A stretch of 64,000 nucleotides of DNA from Bacteroidota bacterium (GCA_947468275.1 CANIKO010000003.1:1-64000); one strand, 5' to 3'; shown: positions 10,061-19,461, numbered from the stretch's first letter. The notes: generated by a model from the sequence alone, not told the origin. Translations and numbers: made by a program.

Positions 10061-10835
10061 TTTTTATTTTTTTTGTTATATTTAGAATAGCGTTGGCATG
10101 TAAAATTGCAACTGTGGTTACGCCATTTTTAACGGCATTAAACCCATTATCTAATTTTGGAATCATGCCTTGCGAAACGACATTGTTTCTAATAAGCAAC
10201 TCATAATCACTCGCAGAAATATTTGGAATTACTGAATTTTCATCCTCTATATTTTTCATCACTCCCTTTTTTTCAAAACAATAATTCAAATGCACTTCGT
10301 ATTGAGTGGCCATTGCCATTGACAATGCAGAAGCCAGCGTATCGGCATTGGTATTAAATAGTTGTCCATTGTTATCATGTGTAATTGAACAAAACACTGG
10401 TACAATAAAACTCTTAACGAGGGAAGAAATAAATGAAGTGTTAATTCCTCCTTCTATAATATCCCCAACAAATCCGAAATCATGTGTTGCATTGATTCTT
10501 TTTTTTGCTTGTATACAATTGTTATCCGCGCCAGAAAGCCCAATTGCATTATTTGAATTTGATTGCAGTAATGCTACAATATTTTTATTGATTAATCCGG
10601 CATAAACCATGGTAATCAGCTGCAAAGTATTTGCATCTGTAACTCTTCTGCCATCTATCATTTTTTGCTGAATACCTAGTTTTAGTGCTAAATCATCCGC
10701 TAGTTTACCGCCGCCATGAACAATTATTTTTCTTGCCTTAATCGTAGAAACTTCCGAAATGAATTTCTTTAATTGTTCGTCATCATTAATAATATTTCCT
10801 CCTATTTTAATGATATAAAGTGGTTGCATATTCAT
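10035..10835 (-). CDS. argB: acetylglutamate kinase
   Basis: A 266-residue amino acid kinase family protein, normal for ArgB. It phosphorylates N-acetylglutamate (or an N-acyl analogue) with ATP in the second step of ornithine synthesis. The N-terminal KIGGNIIND and VHGGGKLADDLALKLG glycine loops bind ATP and substrate, and the GLSGADNN and FNTNADTLASALSMAM segments match the C-terminal ATP-binding half. The start ATG is 15 bases after argD, and the 3' end overlaps argE. In many Bacteroidota an argF-type carbamoyltransferase gene sits between argD and argB; it is absent here. Confidence 0.9.
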   Translation of the reverse strand: MNMQPLYIIKIGGNIINDDEQLKKFISEVSTIKARKIIVHGGGKLADDLALKLGIQQKMIDGRRVTDANTLQLITMVYAGLINKNIVALLQSNSNNAIGLSGADNNCIQAKKRINATHDFGFVGDIIEGGINTSFISSLVKSFIVPVFCSITHDNNGQLFNTNADTLASALSMAMATQYEVHLNYCFEKKGVMKNIEDENSVIPNISASDYELLIRNNVVSQGMIPKLDNGFNAVKNGVTTVAILHANAILNITKKIKNEGTYLTL

Positions 10836-10850
10836 TGGCTCGATTGCATT

Positions 10851-11996
10851 TTAGGATTTAACTAATTCTTTGTGCATTACATTCTTAAAGGCATGCACGA
10901 AAATGTCTGCTTCTGTTTTTTTGATGTTAAGTGCTGGCAAAATTCTTAAGGTGTATTTATTGGATGATGAGCCAGTTAATATTTTATGTTGCATCAAAAG
11001 TTCATTTCTTATTTCAGCGCATGCTGATTTTAATTCAATTCCAATCATCAATCCCATTCCTCTAATTTCTTTAATTCCTTCTATATCTTTTAATTGTTGC
11101 ATTAAATATTTTCCCATAGTACGTGCATTTTCAATCAGGTTTTCATTCTTCATCACGTCAAGCACAGCAATAGCGGAAACACAGGCTAAGTAATTGCCGC
11201 CAAAGGTGGTGCCCAGCATACCATAGCGCGCTTTGATATCCGGATGAATTAATACCCCTGCAACTGGGAACCCATTGCCCATGCCTTTTGCCACGGTTAT
11301 GATGTCAGCTTTTACTTCGGCATATTGATGTGCAAAAAAATTTCCGCTGCGTCCATAGCCCGATTGTATTTCATCACATATCATTAAAGCACCAAAAATT
11401 TTACAAAGAACTTGTATCTGTTTCAGAAAAGATGGCGATGGAATATTAACGCCACCAACACCCTGAATTCCTTCGATGATAACGGCAGCAATGTCATTTT
11501 CTGAAAATAGTTTGCTCAATGACTTTGCGTTATTCCATTCGCAAAAAATAATATTTTCCGTTTCATTTATAGGTGCAATGATGGATTTATCATCAGTGGC
11601 AGCTACTGCAGCCGATGTACGACCATGAAAGGATTTAGAAAATGCAATTATTTTTTTACGCCCTGTATGAAAGGATGCTAGTTTGAAAGCATTCTCATTG
11701 GCTTCGGCACCCGAATTACACAGAAACAAATTATAGTCATCATACCCACTTAATTTTCCTAATTTCTTTGCTAATTCTTCCTGTAAAGGGATTTTAACGG
11801 AATTAGAATAGAACCCGATGTGTCGCAATTGTTCTGTCATTTTTCTTACATATAGCGGGTGTGAATGCCCGATGGAAATCACGGCATGTCCACCATATAA
11901 GTCCAAATATTTTTCACCGTTTTCATTCCATATATAACTTCCCTCCGCTTTTGTTGGAATAATATTAAATAATGGATATACATCGAATAATTTCAT
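10851..11996 (-). CDS. argD: acetylornithine aminotransferase, class III PLP enzyme
   Basis: A 381-residue class III aminotransferase converting N-acetylglutamate semialdehyde to N-acetylornithine with glutamate as amino donor. Visible features are the substrate segment YGGHAVISIGHSHP, the PLP phosphate region NSGAEANENAFKLA, the DEIQSGYGRSG motif whose Asp contacts the PLP ring, and the PLP lysine in AKGMGNGFPVAG near residue 236. It lies 10 bases after argC and 15 before argB on the same strand. Related enzymes act on ornithine or succinylornithine, but the context favours the arginine pathway. Confidence 0.9.
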   Translation of the reverse strand: MKLFDVYPLFNIIPTKAEGSYIWNENGEKYLDLYGGHAVISIGHSHPLYVRKMTEQLRHIGFYSNSVKIPLQEELAKKLGKLSGYDDYNLFLCNSGAEANENAFKLASFHTGRKKIIAFSKSFHGRTSAAVAATDDKSIIAPINETENIIFCEWNNAKSLSKLFSENDIAAVIIEGIQGVGGVNIPSPSFLKQIQVLCKIFGALMICDEIQSGYGRSGNFFAHQYAEVKADIITVAKGMGNGFPVAGVLIHPDIKARYGMLGTTFGGNYLACVSAIAVLDVMKNENLIENARTMGKYLMQQLKDIEGIKEIRGMGLMIGIELKSACAEIRNELLMQHKILTGSSSNKYTLRILPALNIKKTEADIFVHAFKNVMHKELVKS

Positions 11997-12006
11997 GTCT
12001 TTTGTT

Positions 12007-12990
12007 TTAAAATGCTGATGCTTTTAGTTTTAAACCTGTGGTCTCTTCCAATCCAAATAACAAGTTCATGTTTTGAACAGCTTGTCCAGAAGCCCCTTTC
12101 AGGAGGTTGTCTATAGCACTTGCGATGAATAATTTATTGCCGTGATTTTCAAGATACAATAAACATTTATTGGTATTAACAACTTGTTTTAAATCAATGT
12201 TTGATTTGCTTATAAAAACAAAAGGATGGTTGGCATAAAATATTTCATACATAGAAATAGCATCTTCACTACTTAAATCACACTCTAAATAACAACTTGC
12301 AAAAATTCCTCTAGAATAATTTCCGCGATACGGAATAAAGCTGATGGTGTTTTTGAAATCGTTTTGAAGTTGGGCAATACTTTGATTAATTTCTTTTAAA
12401 TGCTGATGCTCAAATGCTTTATAAGTCGAAAAATTATTGTTCCGCCAGCTGAAATGTGATGTAGTGCTTAAGGATTGTCCAGCACCTGTGCTTCCTGTTG
12501 TTGCTGAAACATGAACTTCATTTTTTAGTAAATTATGGGCTGCCAACGGCAGCAATGCCAATTGAATACATGTGGCAAAACATCCAGGGTTTGCAATATG
12601 GGTGGCACTTTTAATTTGCTCTCGATTTAGTTCAGGTAAACCATAAACAAAGTTTTTTTCATTAAGCGATGAAGAAGATTGAATTCTAAAATCTTCACTT
12701 AAATCAATTATTCTGATGGTATTATTTATCTTATTTTCGGACAGTATTTGTTTGGCTTCGCCATGCGTTACGCATAAAAAAAGCACGTCAATGTCATCCA
12801 ATATAGAACTCGAAAATTTCAACTCAGTTTCACCAATCAAATCAGAATGGACTTGGTACACATATTTATTGCTATTGCTTTTGCTATGAATAAATAAAAT
12901 TTCAATGGAAGGATGATTTATTAATACTCGGATTAATTCACCTCCTGTATAGCCTGCCCCACCCATAATTCCTACTTTTATTTGTTCCAT
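12007..12990 (-). CDS. argC: N-acetyl-gamma-glutamyl-phosphate reductase
   Basis: A 327-residue NADPH-dependent reductase for the third step of ornithine synthesis. The Rossmann motif GIMGGAGYTGGELIR lies at the N-terminus, and the catalytic cysteine is in NPGCFATC near residue 135. TTGSTGAG and the histidine region near SYIPYRG-like text (here FIPYRGNYSRG) complete the family pattern. Its ATG overlaps the stop of the upstream acetyltransferase by one base (TAATG), so the two are translationally coupled. In many relatives argG lies between these two genes; it does not here. Confidence 0.92.
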   Translation of the reverse strand: MEQIKVGIMGGAGYTGGELIRVLINHPSIEILFIHSKSNSNKYVYQVHSDLIGETELKFSSSILDDIDVLFLCVTHGEAKQILSENKINNTIRIIDLSEDFRIQSSSSLNEKNFVYGLPELNREQIKSATHIANPGCFATCIQLALLPLAAHNLLKNEVHVSATTGSTGAGQSLSTTSHFSWRNNNFSTYKAFEHQHLKEINQSIAQLQNDFKNTISFIPYRGNYSRGIFASCYLECDLSSEDAISMYEIFYANHPFVFISKSNIDLKQVVNTNKCLLYLENHGNKLFIASAIDNLLKGASGQAVQNMNLLFGLEETTGLKLKASAF

Positions 12991-13577
12991 TAGGCCATTA
13001 GGGAGATTAATTTTGAATTATTGTTTTCGTTTACTTCTGATAAAGGGTCGAAAAGCAATGCTGTGCAAAGACAATTTTTCCTGTTTTTGCTTTGCAGTAT
13101 TTCCCAATTTATACAGCTTTTGCATCCCTCCCAAAATTTATCATCTTGGGTTATTTCTGAATAGATAACAGGCTCGTAGCCCATATTAGAATTTATTTTC
13201 ATTACGGCCGAACTCGTGGTTAGGCCAAATACTTTGGCGTTTGGGAATTTTAAACTCGACAAATTGAAAATTTCTGCCTTAATTTTTCGAGCCAACCCAT
13301 TTTTCCTAAATTGAGGGGCTATAATTAATCCCGAGTTAGAAACAAATTGGTCATTTTCCCAAGATTCGATGTAGCAAAAGCCGGCCCATTCTCCCATATC
13401 CGTTATGGCAATTACGGCTTTATCTTCTAAAATTTTTTGGATGATGAGTTCCGGTGTGCGCTTGGATATGCCGCTACCTCGTTGTTTGGCCGACGATTCT
13501 ATTTCTTTGCAGATTTGCTCTGCAAATTTGGTGTGGCACGCGTTTGCCTTCATTATTTCATACGAAAAGCCATTCAT
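12990..13577 (-). CDS. GNAT N-acetyltransferase of the arginine operon (ArgA-like)
   Basis: A 195-residue GNAT protein that heads the arginine operon. It resembles the Bacteroidota acetyltransferases that take the place of classical ArgA: AKQRGSGISKRTPELI near the N-terminus, an acetyl-CoA loop in APQFRKNGLARKIK, and a cysteine-rich tail (EGCKSCINWEIL, NCLCTALLFDP). It probably acylates glutamate to start ornithine synthesis, although no catalytic assay is implied by sequence. It ends one base inside argC. The ATG at 13575-13577 was taken as the start; a second in-frame ATG eight codons downstream is possible. Confidence 0.8.
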   Translation of the reverse strand: MNGFSYEIMKANACHTKFAEQICKEIESSAKQRGSGISKRTPELIIQKILEDKAVIAITDMGEWAGFCYIESWENDQFVSNSGLIIAPQFRKNGLARKIKAEIFNLSSLKFPNAKVFGLTTSSAVMKINSNMGYEPVIYSEITQDDKFWEGCKSCINWEILQSKNRKNCLCTALLFDPLSEVNENNNSKLISLMA

Positions 13578-13621
13578 TCTGTTTATGTTTACAATAAAGG
13601 TTAAAAGTGCTATTGAAAATT

Positions 13622-13629
13622 CAAAAATA
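13622..13629 (-). promoter_or_regulatory. possible -7 element for the arginine operon
   Basis: On the minus strand these bases read TATTTTTG, matching the Bacteroidota TAnnTTTG element, 45 bases before the acetyltransferase start. No TTTG was found at the expected -33 position, so this is tentative. Confidence 0.35.
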
Positions 13630-13804
13630 AGATAAAATAACTATTTGGTTAAGTGTATAAAGAAAATAAATTAAAATAATGGAATTCGGTTTTTAACCAA
13701 ACGATCCTTGGTACTTTTAGTGTTTTACAAATTGGAGCCTTCGTATACCTTTATCTAATTATCATCCAGGGGTTAAGGTTTCCTGTTTTTATGATAAATG
13801 TGTT

Positions 13805-13885
13805 AAAAATTATTACCACTGTGATTACTCTTTCATACAAAATCCTTTAAGAACCTACCGCTGCCTTGATTTAGTAATATAAAAA
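13805..13885 (+). repeat. 81-bp direct repeat, copy 1
   Basis: These 81 bases are identical, without a mismatch, to 17460-17540 and in the same orientation. This copy lies just downstream of the stop and terminator of the surface-protein gene at 13947-17267; the other lies upstream of the same gene. It begins AAAAATTATTACCACTGTG and ends TTTAGTAATATAAAAA. No reading frame or clear inverted repeat was found in it. Confidence 0.95.
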
Positions 13886-13919
13886 AAAACGGCAGGACCT
13901 ATTCGATTCTGCCGTTTTT
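13885..13919 (-). terminator. Rho-independent terminator of the PATR surface-protein gene
   Basis: A perfect 11-bp stem (arms 13885-13895 and 13909-13919, AAAAACGGCAG and CTGCCGTTTTT) with a 13-base loop is followed on the minus strand by a run of T residues (13881-13889). It lies 28 bases after the stop of the minus-strand gene at 13947. Confidence 0.85.
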
Positions 13920-13946
13920 GAGAGATTATATTTTTAAAATGAGCTG

Positions 13947-16900
13947 TTACTTTTCTATCACTATTTTTTTAATAAGGCTTTCGTCTCTGTTTAATACATG
14001 CGCATAATAAATACCTGGTGTGAGTGCTGTAATATCTAACTGATTTTGGGCGGAAGTGCTTTTAAATACTATCGTTCCTGTGATATTGAATAATTCCATA
14101 TAGATGCTATTTTCTGTATTTCCATTATAATTTAAATTTAAAACACCTTGGCATGGATTTGGAAAAATACTTAACCGATCCAAATTGGTTCCGCAATTTT
14201 TTGCAGCAATAATAGTAGAATACTCAAATTTACCATCCAAGTCGGTTTGTTTTAAACGATAGTAGTTTGTTTCGAAGGATGGGTCAGTAATCATAGCGCT
14301 GTAATCCATCAAAACCATTGAATTTCCGGCGGCTTTAGTATGTTTAATAGCCGTCCAATTTATACCGTTATGGCTAGTTTCAATAGTAAAAAAGTCGCTA
14401 TTAATTTCGGTAGCGGTGGTCCAGTTAAGAATGACAACATTAATGCCACAACTTGCCGTAAAAGAAATTAATTTAATGGGCAGGGGATTATTTCCATTAG
14501 GGCTTCCAAAGGTAAAAAAGCCGGGGCTATAATTATTCACCCCTGTCATTGAAACGGTTCCTGCACTTGTGGTCCCTGTGGTTCCATCAGTTCCTGCTAG
14601 GTCGGCCCAATCGGCACCATTATAGTTTGACACAAGAATATCCGCTGGATTGATCGAAGTAATGCCAGAAAAGGTTCCAGATTCAAAATACAGAGCTAGA
14701 TTCACGGCAGAAGAGCCGACGGGGCGTGTAATATTCCAATATTCATAATGGGATATAGTATTAACCCCCGAAGTTACTGAAAGGTCGGTATACGGCGTCT
14801 CAAAATATTCTGCGACATATTGATCTGCGGTAGATCCTGGTGCAGATATACTGGCACGAGCCCAGCGCCCCCCTTTTCCTGTTGGAAAAACAAAAGCATC
14901 ATTGCCTGTTTTTTTAACAGGTCCATTAATATGGGTGGTATTGCTACCGCCTGTTACCGAAGCATTATCATAAAAATTAACCAAATTGGTGGCATCGGTG
15001 TATACGATACCATTAGTTAAATTAAGATTAGTAACTATATCGATTGGAGAACCAAGTGTTGAGCGCCCTGCGCCATTTTTAATTAAATTATTAAACACGG
15101 TTTTTACTGAGCCCCCAATGGATTTGTCAGCTGAGTTGTTAAAAGAAACTATGCCACTGTTATGAGTGAAGGTGCCATTATTGGTATAATTACCAGCTAA
15201 AGTCAAGGTATTAGAGGTTGAAATTAAAGTACCTACACTTACTGATACATCGTTCAAAGAAACGGCTTGCGCACCAAAACTTAAGGTTCCGACACCTGCC
15301 TTGGTAAGGTCTAATCCTGAATGAGTAATGACTCCTCCCAACCCCAAAACACCGGCGGTGACTGTAATTTGACGACTTGCACTAAATGTAGTAGTTCCCG
15401 CTCCAAGGTTAAGATTATGAGGAACCGAACCACTATAAGTAAAATCAGCATTTAATTCCAAAGGGTAATTGACCATAGTTATATCTGCTGCCGAGGTGTT
15501 ATCTATGGTTCCTCCATTAATAGCAAAGGTTCCTGCCGAAGTGCCTAATGCACTGGAATTATTAATATTAATGGTGCCCGAATAAAGAGTAGTTCCTCCG
15601 GTATAGGTATTGGCATTGGTAAGTGAAAATTCGCCTGTACCCAATTTTATAATGGATCCTCCTGTGCCGCTTATAACACCGGCATAGGATGTATTGGCAT
15701 TATTTAATCCAGTGGTTAGCACTGCTGCACCGAGTACACAATTTCCTCCGGTCGTGCCGCCCCCTGCAAGTGAACCAATTTGAGTATTGAAGCCAGTGAT
15801 ATCTATCGAAGCCCCGGACGTATTATCCAAAGTTACAGCTGAATTGTTTCCAAATGCGCCGCTGGTATTGGCTACTGACGCTGCCCCCGCATCTAGGGTT
15901 CCGGCGTTTACAAGGGTAGCACCGGTATAAGTGTTTGCCCCCGACAGAGTTAAAGTAACCGAACCTTGCTTAATTAATTGGCCGCTGCCACTGATGACGC
16001 CCGCAAGATCTCCACCATTGCCAGACGTTGCGATGAGTGTGATGTTACCCGAACCGCCGCCCAGTGTACTGGCACTAATTGTTTGCATGGAGGCAAAGCC
16101 GCTGGTGGCCCTTCCTTCAAGGGTGATGGTGGCGGTGCCAGTCGAGGTAATTTTACAGCCTGGGTTGATGCGGATGCCAGCACTTAAGTCAGCAGTCCCC
16201 GTGAGACTGATTGCACCGCTTGCCGAAGTGATTATGCCGCCATTCAAATTAAAATGCACTCCTCTAAACCCTTGAGCAAATCCATGCCCGGTAATTGTGA
16301 TATTGCCGCTGGTGGTTTGAAGAGTGCCATCGATTAATACTCCACTTCCACCACCAGAGTTTCCTTCGCCCGAAATTATTATATTGCCGCTACCTGTATA
16401 CATGGTTTTACCTGTTGCAATCGTTACTCCGTTAGAGGAAAAGATAGAAGATTGATGATTACTTGTAAGGTTAACACTTCCACCTCCAGTGGATACATTG
16501 CCATTAATATAGATAGCTTGTTCTGTACCTATTGTTAAATTTCCGTTATTCAAAGCAATGTCATCCAAGTTTACTAAATGCACACCGGTAATACTTATGG
16601 ATTTTAAGGCCTGTGCACCACCAATATTACTCCCTGTGAAAATAAGATCACCATTTTCTCCGGTCCCCGTGATGGTTAAGGTTCGGTTGTTGCCAACAGC
16701 ATCTGCATTGATACCTCCGCTAATATAGGTTATAATATGAGCAGATTTAGTCCAACTTATTGCTGTATTTCCTGCCAATGCTATGGCTCCTGAATAATTA
16801 GCATCTGCTCCGCCGCTACCAAACGTAAAATTTCCACTCCAGATTTGTGGATTGTTAATATCACCCGCACCAGCTCCGGAGGATGTAAGCGTGCCACCGG

Positions 16901-17267
16901 TAATAATAAACGTACCCGCTCCGGAAATATCGCCATACAATGTTAGAGTGCCTCCCGATGTTAAAGTTAATGTAGCAGACGGATTAATCGTAATTGAAAT
17001 GGCATTTGCGGCACTGCTAATGGTGGGGAAGCGTGATCCAGAAGGAGTGGTAGGGATATCAACCACATCGCCTGAACCTGGAGGGGCACTTGGAGTTCCA
17101 CTTACCGTTGTCCAATTGCCAGAGGTTCCCCAATCTGTGCTTATGGATCCGGTCCATCTTGATGTTCCTGCAGCATTTGAATTAAACGATAAAAGTGTCG
17201 CAAATACGATAGTAAATACTGCCCTTTCAATTCTTGAAACATAAGTTAATTTAGATTTTGGATTCAT
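13947..17267 (-). CDS. secreted PATR beta-helix surface protein with T9SS sorting domain
   Basis: A 1106-residue glycine-, serine- and threonine-rich protein. Residues 1-33 form a long signal peptide (hydrophobic AVFTIVFATLLSF, cleavage near SNAAG). The body is a repeat-built beta-helix of autotransporter-passenger type, with at least two passenger-associated transport repeats: LTLSGANTYTGATLVNAGTL near residue 450 and FSLTNANTYTGGTTLYSGT near 555. A fibronectin-like module common in Bacteroidota extracellular proteins follows (LPIKLISFTA, WTTATEINSDFFTIE). The last 80 residues are a type A T9SS sorting domain (LSIFPNPCQGVLNL to LIKKIVIEK). It is expected to be exported through the outer membrane and anchored on the surface. 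Its codon content is more GC-rich than its neighbours, and 81-bp direct repeats flank it. Its ligand is unknown. Confidence 0.85.
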   Translation of the reverse strand: MNPKSKLTYVSRIERAVFTIVFATLLSFNSNAAGTSRWTGSISTDWGTSGNWTTVSGTPSAPPGSGDVVDIPTTPSGSRFPTISSAANAISITINPSATLTLTSGGTLTLYGDISGAGTFIITGGTLTSSGAGAGDINNPQIWSGNFTFGSGGADANYSGAIALAGNTAISWTKSAHIITYISGGINADAVGNNRTLTITGTGENGDLIFTGSNIGGAQALKSISITGVHLVNLDDIALNNGNLTIGTEQAIYINGNVSTGGGSVNLTSNHQSSIFSSNGVTIATGKTMYTGSGNIIISGEGNSGGGSGVLIDGTLQTTSGNITITGHGFAQGFRGVHFNLNGGIITSASGAISLTGTADLSAGIRINPGCKITSTGTATITLEGRATSGFASMQTISASTLGGGSGNITLIATSGNGGDLAGVISGSGQLIKQGSVTLTLSGANTYTGATLVNAGTLDAGAASVANTSGAFGNNSAVTLDNTSGASIDITGFNTQIGSLAGGGTTGGNCVLGAAVLTTGLNNANTSYAGVISGTGGSIIKLGTGEFSLTNANTYTGGTTLYSGTININNSSALGTSAGTFAINGGTIDNTSAADITMVNYPLELNADFTYSGSVPHNLNLGAGTTTFSASRQITVTAGVLGLGGVITHSGLDLTKAGVGTLSFGAQAVSLNDVSVSVGTLISTSNTLTLAGNYTNNGTFTHNSGIVSFNNSADKSIGGSVKTVFNNLIKNGAGRSTLGSPIDIVTNLNLTNGIVYTDATNLVNFYDNASVTGGSNTTHINGPVKKTGNDAFVFPTGKGGRWARASISAPGSTADQYVAEYFETPYTDLSVTSGVNTISHYEYWNITRPVGSSAVNLALYFESGTFSGITSINPADILVSNYNGADWADLAGTDGTTGTTSAGTVSMTGVNNYSPGFFTFGSPNGNNPLPIKLISFTASCGINVVILNWTTATEINSDFFTIETSHNGINWTAIKHTKAAGNSMVLMDYSAMITDPSFETNYYRLKQTDLDGKFEYSTIIAAKNCGTNLDRLSIFPNPCQGVLNLNYNGNTENSIYMELFNITGTIVFKSTSAQNQLDITALTPGIYYAHVLNRDESLIKKIVIEK

Positions 17268-17668
17268 TATTTTCGTTTTTTATTGGTAATTAAAGTAGAA
17301 GAGATGTCTTGATATTTTCCAAATTGGAAATACTATCATTCATTTACTGCTCAAAATTAGATTTAACCCTATCTCAATGAGATGCGTTAGGACACAATAC
17401 TGTGTGATTATAATCAAAATGATTTTTTATTGCTGGCCAAAGTATTTTAACTTTATTTAAAAAATTATTACCACTGTGATTACTCTTTCATACAAAATCC
17501 TTTAAGAACCTACCGCTGCCTTGATTTAGTAATATAAAAATCCGACTTATTCCCTGAATAATTTATTTGCCACTGAATGCTTGATTTGTAGTTTTTAAAG
17601 TGTTTTTTTGCTTTTTTTTCTAAACTACCCTATCAATCTATATTTTAACTACACCCCATTAATTAAAC
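17268..17668. other. 400-bp divergent intergenic region
   Basis: No gene was seen. The region separates two divergent surface-protein genes and holds copy 2 of the 81-bp repeat (17460-17540) and, directly after it, the leader that is duplicated again at 19330. A minus-strand TAATTTTG (17352-17359) is a possible -7 element for the 17267 gene, without a clear -33 partner. Confidence 0.6.
17460..17540 (+). repeat. 81-bp direct repeat, copy 2
   Basis: Identical over 81 bases to 13805-13885. This copy lies upstream of the minus-strand surface-protein gene and upstream of the plus-strand gene at 17669. The two copies are 3655 bases apart and bracket the whole 3.3-kb gene. Confidence 0.95.
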
Positions 17669-17677
17669 ATGAAAAAA
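17544..17677 (+). repeat. duplicated leader/promoter region, copy 1
   Basis: This leader runs from GACTTATTCCCTGAATAATT through a pyrimidine-rich block to the ATG of the gene at 17669. It aligns at roughly 80% identity with 19330-19461. The best-conserved parts are CTTGATTTGTA, TTTTTAAAGT and TTTTTTTGCTTTTTTTTC, so these probably hold the promoter. Confidence 0.8.
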
Positions 17678-19309
17678 ATTACCCAGCTATCTACAATTCT
17701 ACTTCTTTTATTATTTGCAGGATTTTCGATAAATGCTCAAGCACAGGATATTTCATGGGTGAACAGAGCAGGAGGCACCGGATCTGACCAAGGATATGAC
17801 GCAAGTTCAGACAGCGCAGGTAATGTTTATGCCTGCGGTTGGTTTTCAGGAACCGCTTCCTTTGGAAATACCAATCTTACCAGTTTTGGTTTGCAGGATG
17901 TTTTCCTTGCTTGTTACAATGCTGGAGGTAACTTGAATTGGGTGAAGCAAGCCGGTGGAACGGGCAATGAAGTATGCGCAGGTATTGCATCTTCCCCTAA
18001 TGGAGATTCTTATGTTACAGGCTGGTTTACCGGAACCGCTAAATTTGGAGACAGTACCATTGTAAGCTTAGGGAACTATGATATGTTCGTGGCCAGATAC
18101 AATGCAGCTGGTCGCCTTTTGTGGGTTAGGTCAGGTGGTGGCAATAGCGATGATTATGGCAATAGAGTATCGCTTACAAGAAACGGCGGTGTGCTAGTGA
18201 GTGGTAGCTTTAAGGATACAATTACCATCAGCGGCACACAACTTATCAGCAACGGAAACAGGGATGTGCTTTTATGCCAATATGACTCCACGGGACAACT
18301 TACCTGGGCGCGAAGAGCAGGAGGGGAAGGAGAGGACCGCGGATATGGAGTGGGGCAGCATGTAAATGGAGATATCTATCTTACGGGGCTTTTTACAGGA
18401 ATTGCAAAATTTGGAACGATTCCCCTAAACGGCAATGCCTTGCTTAGTACCTATGTGGCAAAGCTTTCAGAACAAGGCGCTTTTATCTGGGTGAAACCCG
18501 GCGGTGGTGGAGCCAATGACTTTGCAAGAGGCCTTGGTTTAAAATTAGATAATGATGGTAATATTATAGGTACCGGTTTCTTTTCAGGAACGCTAAATAT
18601 GAACGGAAAAAGCCTTTCTTCAAAAGGAGGTCAGTATGACTTTGACGCCTATCTTGTTAAGATGGATCCAAACGGAAATACTCTATGGCTAAAGGCTCTA
18701 GGAGGAGATGGCCTTGATCAGGGAACTGCCGTTAGCGTGAGCAAATCAGGTGACATATACGTATGTGGATTTTTTGGCGAAACGCAAACATTTGCAGGTT
18801 TGCCGTTAATTTCAAAAGGACTTTCGGATGTATTTGTCGCAAAAGTTCAGACGGGTGGAAATGTTATTTGGCTCGCTCAAGGCGGCGGTGCAGGCAGCGA
18901 TTATGCCTATGGCATAACTTGTAATAATAATGGTAGCATTAATGTTGCAGGTGCCTTCAATGGCACAAGCACATTTGGAGCCCAAACAGTTGAATCTGTT
19001 GGAGGCCTAGATGCTTTTGTTCTGCGGATTTCAAATAATACCACCGGGATTCAAACTATAGGTGCCCGCGGAAATGTCCTCCTATATCCTAATCCTGCAT
19101 TCGACCGGTTTTATCTTGATTTGCAAGATTATCCTTTTACAGGAAACTCGGAAGTGATTGTATTGGATATTCTAGGGCAAGAACTTAAGCATGAAGCCAT
19201 TTCTAAATCCATTCATGAAATGAATGTAAATGGATTAAAGCCAGGGTATTATATTGTAGAAATCAGACAATCAAGTACCTCAATTAAAAGAAAGCTGATC
19301 ATAAAATAA
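17669..19309 (+). CDS. secreted SBBP-like repeat protein with T9SS sorting domain
   Basis: A 546-residue secreted protein. The signal peptide is MKKITQLSTILLLLLFAGF with cleavage after NAQAQ. The body has about seven tandem repeats of some 58-60 residues, each with W(V/A)-x-x-x-GG, a D-x-x-G-(D/N)-x-Y segment and a (T/S)G-x-F-x-GT-x-x-F step, as in SBBP (seven-bladed beta-propeller-like) proteins. The C-terminal 85 residues are a type A T9SS domain (VLLYPNPAFDRFYLDL to IKRKLIIK). The gene at 43467 encodes a related protein. A copy of its leader and start lies just after its stop, which suggests a former tandem paralogue. Function beyond surface display is unknown. Confidence 0.82.
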   Translation: MKKITQLSTILLLLLFAGFSINAQAQDISWVNRAGGTGSDQGYDASSDSAGNVYACGWFSGTASFGNTNLTSFGLQDVFLACYNAGGNLNWVKQAGGTGNEVCAGIASSPNGDSYVTGWFTGTAKFGDSTIVSLGNYDMFVARYNAAGRLLWVRSGGGNSDDYGNRVSLTRNGGVLVSGSFKDTITISGTQLISNGNRDVLLCQYDSTGQLTWARRAGGEGEDRGYGVGQHVNGDIYLTGLFTGIAKFGTIPLNGNALLSTYVAKLSEQGAFIWVKPGGGGANDFARGLGLKLDNDGNIIGTGFFSGTLNMNGKSLSSKGGQYDFDAYLVKMDPNGNTLWLKALGGDGLDQGTAVSVSKSGDIYVCGFFGETQTFAGLPLISKGLSDVFVAKVQTGGNVIWLAQGGGAGSDYAYGITCNNNGSINVAGAFNGTSTFGAQTVESVGGLDAFVLRISNNTTGIQTIGARGNVLLYPNPAFDRFYLDLQDYPFTGNSEVIVLDILGQELKHEAISKSIHEMNVNGLKPGYYIVEIRQSSTSIKRKLIIK

Positions 19310-19329
19310 TTTCTAAACGTAGGGAACAT

Positions 19330-19461
19330 GACTTATTTCCAGAATAATTTATTTACCAATTAAAACTTGATTTGTAATTTTTAAAGTATTTTTTTGCTTT
19401 TTTTTCAGTCTACCCTATAAAGCTATACTTTAAAAAATACGATTTATTAAACATGAAAAAA
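19330..19461 (+). repeat. duplicated leader/promoter region, copy 2
   Basis: Roughly 80% identical to 17544-17677 including the bases around the start codon (AAACATGAAAAAA). It now leads only into an eight-codon reading frame. Confidence 0.8.

Noticed and set aside
15931-17244. Antisense frames in the PATR surface-protein gene
   Set aside because: They are by-products of the repetitive, more GC-rich coding strand; the minus-strand protein has a signal peptide, PATR motifs and a T9SS tail.
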